Positions 5,585 through 7,912 of a stretch of 7,912 nucleotides of DNA are shown here, one piece after another. The notes beneath the pieces are model-generated. The model did no database searches and was not told the DNA's origin. It saw only the letters and a program-made list of their open reading frames with translations. The first letter of the stretch is position 1. Each line of letters opens with the position of its first letter. This stretch comes from Actinomycetes bacterium (GTDB taxonomy: Bacteria; Actinomycetota; Acidimicrobiia; Acidimicrobiales; Acidimicrobiaceae): contig JAKASN010000068.1 in NCBI GenBank assembly GCA_021819025.1, positions 1 to 7,912 on the forward strand. The letters run 5' to 3'. The position numbers were made by a program, and so were the translations under genes.

Positions 5585-7531
5585 TTATCCGTTCACACGA
5601 ATTTGATGCTCGAAAGGGTAGAGAAGTGTGGAGGAATCAATCTCAATTTTTTGCATTGCCGCCGAGCGCGTTCCCGTAAGCGGATCGGCGAGAAAGAGGC
5701 GCACGTCGCCAACCTCGAGCACACCAGGAATCTTTTGCAGTTGGGAGAAGATCTCTCCGGCATGTAGAGAACGGCCCATCGGCCACCCCTTTTGGTCAGC
5801 GCCCCCCTCTAGTGGCGACAAGAACCGATACATGGTCTCCTCTGCTTCGCGGGTCACGCGCTCAGGATCAGAGCTTGCGGTGGCACGCAGCATCGCAACA
5901 ACGGTAACCCCTTGATAAGTTGGGGGCTCGATAACCACGCGTGCCCCGACGACTCTGCGTGCGTCAAGGTATTCAGCGATGGCGCGAACCGACTCCTCCT
6001 TGGGGCCAAGCGATCCGAAGTCGATTCGCCCCAAGGGGTCCGCGTCGACTGCAGGTATCACCAGTACCGTAACAATGCCGTTGTCACTTTCTCCACTTGC
6101 GGGCACGCAATGGATTCTCGCCATTTCGGGTGCTGCTTCGCGAGCTAGTACTTCGTAGTCCTCTGCGGTCACCGCACGCGAGAGAGATTTAAGCGCGATG
6201 GGACCACGGACCTTTGCCTCTTCAAGATCTTCGCCATCGACGCCTCCGCTTGCCGGAATGCGATTCTCCACCCGGGCGATAAAGGGCATCGATGTCTTTA
6301 GCTGACTCACCGCCCCCGCCTGGACATTTCCTCTCCGACCTCCTCCGCTCTGATACCTGCGAATTCGAATGGGGGCGTCCTTTTCGGGGATGGCGCCGAA
6401 ACTGCGCAAGGAGCCATCTGCCGCACGCACTGCGGGTCCAAATATCACTTCGCCGGATGAGATATCGAAGACAAAGTGCTGGGAAGACATCTCGCTTTGA
6501 GAGAAATCACCAACTGCCTCCCACTCCTGCCACCCTTCCACGCCACCCACATCCACCACGACCGGATAGTCCGCGCGCACCACGGGACTGTTGGCGAGTC
6601 GAAAATATTGGCCGGCAGTTCCATTCGAGATACCGAGTACTTCATTTTCGTGGGTCTCGCCATGTATCGCACCCACGGTTCCGCCGATGGTGGTAATGCT
6701 CAAGGCGTGGATACGAGGTGACGACGAATAGAAGGGGTAATCCTCGCTCGGCTCGGTGATACGGCATCTGATCCAACCGGCGCGCTCCCCGCCAAGCAGC
6801 GCTGCCTGGTGAGATTTGGGCACATGGATGGCGATATCACCGGGTTGGTTGAGGCCCCCCGTGGCGTCGGATTCAAGTTCGCACTCTTTCCATCCCGTGC
6901 CGTCAAAGGCCTCCCAAATTAGCGGGGGATGATCGGGGTTGACACCGACCCCTTCGATACGGCAGTTGAATCGAAGATTTACCACGTTGGAAGGTACCGC
7001 CTCCGGCAAACCGATCAAGAGCGATTCATTAGGTACGGGAGGATCCGAAAAGGCCGGAAAAGGTTGCCGCGACACCGAGGAGGTCCGATCAATCTCGCGA
7101 TCCTTAGCGGAAACCGTCAAACAGGCATAGAGCGAGGAGGGCACGATGGCAAGGTCTTCTACGGTCTCAAAAATGACTGGCGCGGTGCTCGCGCTCTGGC
7201 GCGGCGTGGAGGTTTTCGTGTAGCGCGGAATCACTAAAGTGTCGGCTTGAGGAGCTGAAAGCCAGAACGTCACGTCCGTCGTAGCGGCATTGGGCGGAAA
7301 CAGTTGAACGCCCACCAGGTCGAGGAATTTGAGATAGATCTTATCTGGCACGCGATTGAGGCGATAGAGCAGAAGATCGGTCATGTAGGCAAAGGTTTCG
7401 ATGAGAGTCACACCGGGATCCGAGACGTTATGGTCAGTCCATGCGGTGGAACGACGCTGCACCATGCGCTTGGCTTCGTCTACGAGATCCTGAAATCTCC
7501 GGTCATCTAAGTTGGGTACTGGCAAGGTCAT
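5585..7531 (-). CDS. Baseplate J/gp6-like putative baseplate assembly protein (Afp11 type)
   Basis: This 648-residue protein matches, by motif, the 'putative baseplate assembly protein' family found in eCIS loci (Afp11/Cis11 counterpart, related to phage P2 J and T4 gp6). Residues 31-80 hold the family signature WTDHNVSDPGVTLIE, followed by YRLNRVPDK and FLDLVGVQLFPP. Residues about 305-365 contain GQYFRLANSPVV, WQEWEAV and SGEVIFG. Residues about 393-475 contain YQSGGGRRGNVQAGAVSQL, PFIARVENR, PASGGVDGEDLEEAKVRGP and RAVTAEDYEVLAREAAPE. The C-terminal part (about 515-625) resembles the conserved end of J-like proteins, with SLHAGEIFSQLQKIPGV. Such proteins form the baseplate wedge ring linking spike hub and sheath. 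The ATG at 7531 is chosen because LPVPNLDDRRFQDLVDEA follows directly, as in relatives; upstream only a weak AUAGG lies about 12 nt away. Length is ordinary and the frame is intact. It ends 35 nt before the tail I-like gene. Confidence 0.93.
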   Translation of the reverse strand: MTLPVPNLDDRRFQDLVDEAKRMVQRRSTAWTDHNVSDPGVTLIETFAYMTDLLLYRLNRVPDKIYLKFLDLVGVQLFPPNAATTDVTFWLSAPQADTLVIPRYTKTSTPRQSASTAPVIFETVEDLAIVPSSLYACLTVSAKDREIDRTSSVSRQPFPAFSDPPVPNESLLIGLPEAVPSNVVNLRFNCRIEGVGVNPDHPPLIWEAFDGTGWKECELESDATGGLNQPGDIAIHVPKSHQAALLGGERAGWIRCRITEPSEDYPFYSSSPRIHALSITTIGGTVGAIHGETHENEVLGISNGTAGQYFRLANSPVVRADYPVVVDVGGVEGWQEWEAVGDFSQSEMSSQHFVFDISSGEVIFGPAVRAADGSLRSFGAIPEKDAPIRIRRYQSGGGRRGNVQAGAVSQLKTSMPFIARVENRIPASGGVDGEDLEEAKVRGPIALKSLSRAVTAEDYEVLAREAAPEMARIHCVPASGESDNGIVTVLVIPAVDADPLGRIDFGSLGPKEESVRAIAEYLDARRVVGARVVIEPPTYQGVTVVAMLRATASSDPERVTREAEETMYRFLSPLEGGADQKGWPMGRSLHAGEIFSQLQKIPGVLEVGDVRLFLADPLTGTRSAAMQKIEIDSSTLLYPFEHQIRVNG

Positions 7532-7601
7532 CGGCAGTTGATACCTATCTTCGCTAAATCGCTGGGCAAATTCTTTTTAGGCTCCATGGGACTTCACAAG
7601 G

Positions 7602-7912
7602 TCACTCATTTCCGATCACGTAGAACGGGAAGACAAGGTTCCGCGGGTCATTGGCACCTTTCATTGTGTAGGTAATATCGAGATAGAGCATTTCGGGCCG
7701 CTCAGTGTCATACGCAACATCCACTGATTTGACATCGACCCGTGGCTCCCACCGCAGGATGGAACTCCGCACTTCCTGGGCAATCAAACCCGCAGTCTCG
7801 GTGTTGGCTACCGCGAAGACAAAGCGGTGCAGATCGCAGCCGAACTCTGGTCGCATCGGCCGCTCGCCCGGAGAGGTTCCCAGAATGATCCGGATCGCCT
7901 CTTCAACCTCAT
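7602..7912 (-). CDS. gp25-like baseplate wedge protein of a contractile injection system (5' partial)
   Basis: The frame is open to the window edge, so the N-terminus is missing; 102 residues are visible and the methionine in RPMRPEFGC is internal, not the start. Visible residues begin EVEEAIRIILGTSPGERP, followed by RPEFGCDLHRFVF, the typical opening of gp25/IraD-like baseplate proteins of eCIS loci. Near the middle, ILRWEPRVDVKSVDV carries the EPR core motif shared by phage T4 gp25, T6SS TssE and Afp9-type proteins. The C-terminus ends in a beta-rich segment (LYLDITYTMKG, NLVFPFYVIGNE). Family members are usually about 130-150 residues, so some 30-45 residues lie outside the window. In this family gp25 sits at the core of the baseplate wedge and contacts the sheath. 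The next gene follows after 70 nt and encodes its expected partner, the J-like protein. Family call confident; the exact particle type is inferred from the neighbours. Confidence 0.9.
   Translation of the reverse strand, partial: EVEEAIRIILGTSPGERPMRPEFGCDLHRFVFAVANTETAGLIAQEVRSSILRWEPRVDVKSVDVAYDTERPEMLYLDITYTMKGANDPRNLVFPFYVIGNE

Noticed and set aside
6292..6696. 134-codon plus-strand open frame opposite the baseplate J-like gene
   Set aside because: It runs antisense through the most conserved part of the J-like protein; the translation is rich in Arg, His and Pro, typical of a shadow frame.
7528..7587. 19-codon mini-frame (MEPKKNLPSDL...) filling the gap before the J-like gene, with an ATGA overlap to its start
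   Set aside because: No good ribosome site, very short and no known family; a chance open frame is likely, although the overlap with the J-like ATG is neat.

Overview
All genes in this window lie on the minus strand and form one tightly packed, same-direction run, read here from base 7912 down to base 1. The content is the baseplate part of an extracellular contractile injection system (eCIS, a phage-tail-like particle of the Afp/PVC/Streptomyces CIS class). In order it holds a gp25-like baseplate wedge protein (5' end outside the window), a baseplate J/gp6-like assembly protein, and a phage tail protein I-like baseplate protein. Next come a large zinc-ribbon, single-membrane-span, discoidin-like protein, a small DUF4280/PAAR-like spike-tip protein, and two proteins with Sec signal peptides. 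The second of these runs off the window at base 1. Gaps are short (70, 35 and 35 nt) or absent (a 1-nt TGATG overlap, a 4-nt TTGA overlap, and a TAG|ATG direct abutment). The set therefore reads as one operon transcribed from beyond base 7912.

The organism is probably a member of the Actinomycetota, most likely class Acidimicrobiia (Ferrimicrobium/Acidithrix/Acidimicrobium relatives). This rests on the C-terminal repeat family [22 protein letters not shown], which I know chiefly from that group, on moderate GC, and on the actinobacterial style of the CIS locus. It is inference from memory, not a search result.

How the parts could work together: gp25-like, J-like and I-like proteins build the baseplate wedges that hold the sheath and inner tube onto the spike, and the DUF4280 protein would cap the spike. 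The 607-residue zinc-ribbon/TM/discoidin-like protein has the layout expected of a membrane adaptor, with a long cytosolic side, one membrane span and an external carbohydrate-binding-like domain. It could link cytosolic particles to the inner face of the membrane, as described for the CisA-type protein of Streptomyces CIS. The two exported proteins at the distal end are unusual for such a locus. They may be surface or cell-wall partners of the system, or unrelated genes riding on the operon.

The most interesting points are the probable membrane-docking protein between the baseplate and tip genes, the spike-tip gene moved away from its usual place, and two exported proteins translationally coupled to the injection-system operon. 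At sequence level there is a 126-bp in-frame tandem repeat with clustered, mostly synonymous differences, and a perfect G-quadruplex-type tract inside a polyproline codon run. No RNA genes, mobile elements, CRISPR arrays, terminators or convincing promoters were seen, and no gene-free stretch exceeds 70 bases.
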